From Nocardia wallacei (GTDB lineage: Bacteria > Actinomycetota > Actinomycetes > Mycobacteriales > Mycobacteriaceae), in assembly GCF_014466955.1 (NCBI RefSeq), contig NZ_AP023396.1:3224001-3288000 (forward strand): a stretch of DNA of 64,000 bases, given 5' to 3'. The position numbers and the translations under genes were made by a program. Below are positions 63,378-64,000 of the stretch, piece by piece. The notes under the pieces were generated by a model that was not told the DNA's origin, ran no database searches, and saw nothing but the letters and a program-made list of their open reading frames with translations. Within the stretch, counting starts at the first letter, position 1. Every line of letters starts with the position of its first letter.

Positions 63378-64000
63378 TCAGGTCATCGCCGCGAGTCGCG
63401 ACCGCATGTCGAGTTGCCGCCGACCGCGCAGCGTGTACAGCACGAGCAGCCCGATGATCGCCCACTGCACCGGGTTCATCAGGGCGACGGTCACCGAGAC
63501 CGGCAGCGCGTAGATCAGCGCCAGGCGCAGCACGGCGTCGGCGGCGAGCCCGGCACCCCACACCGCCGTCGAGCTCCGGAATGCCCGCCGCACCTCGTGA
63601 TCGCTGTGCCACAAGGCGTCCCAGCGCGCGGCCGACTCCGCGCCGGGCGCGTGCAGGCGCTGCGCCAGGCCGTACATGGCCGGACGGCCGACCACGCAGC
63701 TGCCCAGCAGCAGCGCACTGACCACCGCCGAACTGATGGGGTCCTTCACCAGCATCATCCGCTCGTCGCCGCCGAGCAGTGCCAGTGCCAGCCCGAGCAG
63801 GTTCAGTGCGAACGCGAACGCCGCCAGACCGTCGACCTTGCGCTGCGCCGCCGCGACACCGGCCGCCCAGAGCCCCGACACGATCGTCGAGCACAGCAGC
63901 GCGGCGAAGTCGCTGTACCCGGCTCCGCTCAGCAGGTAGTAGACGGCGGGCGACAACCCGATACTCGCCGCGAGGAACAGCAAGTTGCGTGCTCGGCCCG
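63378..64000 (-). CDS. VC0807-type integral membrane protein (5' end outside)
   Basis: At least 207 residues, open to the right edge. Five to six hydrophobic helices: LFLAASIGLSPAVYYLL, FALNLLGLALALLGG, SSAVVSALLLGSCVVGRPAMYGLA, VTVALMNPVQWAIIGLLVLYTL. The DPISSAVVSALLLGS...RP arrangement resembles VC0807/intracellular septation A-like membrane proteins. Function unknown. The start is not in the window. Confidence 0.6.
   Translation of the reverse strand, partial: GRARNLLFLAASIGLSPAVYYLLSGAGYSDFAALLCSTIVSGLWAAGVAAAQRKVDGLAAFAFALNLLGLALALLGGDERMMLVKDPISSAVVSALLLGSCVVGRPAMYGLAQRLHAPGAESAARWDALWHSDHEVRRAFRSSTAVWGAGLAADAVLRLALIYALPVSVTVALMNPVQWAIIGLLVLYTLRGRRQLDMRSRLAAMT

Overview
The window is high-GC actinobacterial chromosome, most probably Nocardia or a close mycolic-acid relative (order Mycobacteriales). 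Four things point there. Gene strings match those known from Mycobacterium tuberculosis: pyrR-pyrB-pyrC-carA-carB-pyrF, then mihF-gmk-rpoZ-coaBC-metK-priA, and alaS-ruvX-mltG-aroE with aroC-aroK-aroB and pepQ-efp-nusB. The nucleoid protein is an actinobacterial mIHF. There is an EspC-type type VII secretion substrate pair. Promoters carry KstR-like and actinobacterial LexA boxes, and many starts look leaderless (a TANNNT -10 box 6-8 nt before ATG/GTG). I see no rRNA, tRNA, insertion sequence, prophage or CRISPR array.

Layout. 1-5.6 kb: tail of an unknown gene, an F420-type LLM oxidoreductase, and a TetR regulator divergent from an operon of two flavoproteins, the second Tat-exported. 5.65-7.6 kb: EspC-like protein and its large partner. 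7.8-13.1 kb: KstR-boxed 3-beta-hydroxysteroid dehydrogenase-like gene, SOS-boxed radical SAM gene, korAB. 13.2-19.8 kb: zinc peptidase, aspS, DUF389 and Pro-rich membrane proteins, a kinase-fold protein. 19.9-28.1 kb: rarA, alaS-ruvX-mltG-aroE and two small membrane proteins. 28.2-32.7 kb: an unusual ~60-bp degenerate tandem repeat array abutting aroB, then aroB, aroK with a very long repetitive tail, and aroC (transcribed right to left). 33-36.1 kb: prepilin peptidase, pepQ-efp-nusB-YCII protein. 36.1-46.6 kb: accessory stretch with a serpin, GXWXG/DUF4334 protein, HD hydrolase, SOS-boxed AlkB dioxygenase, glycosyltransferase, a divergent NAD-dependent DNA ligase, an HxlR-regulated aminotransferase and an alpha/beta hydrolase. 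46.8-55.9 kb: pyrimidine operon with a PyrR RNA site at its head and an unrecognised coiled-coil gene between carB and pyrF. 56.5-63.2 kb: mihF, gmk, rpoZ, coaBC, metK, priA. 63.2-64 kb: a gene remnant and a partial membrane protein.

How genes work together. The pyr operon encodes all UMP-forming steps seen here (carbamoyl phosphate, aspartate transcarbamylase, dihydroorotase, OMP decarboxylase; dihydroorotate dehydrogenase and pyrE are absent) under PyrR control. aroE and aroCKB supply the shikimate pathway. KorAB makes succinyl-CoA with ferredoxin. Two genes (radical SAM, AlkB) have LexA boxes and would belong to the DNA-damage regulon.

The least explained parts are the repeat array at 28181-28833, the repetitive aroK tail, the coiled-coil protein inside the pyr operon, and several clear but unassigned operators (2315-2405, 37398-37415, 44395-44431). 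Functions come from reading translated sequence by eye; no database search was possible.
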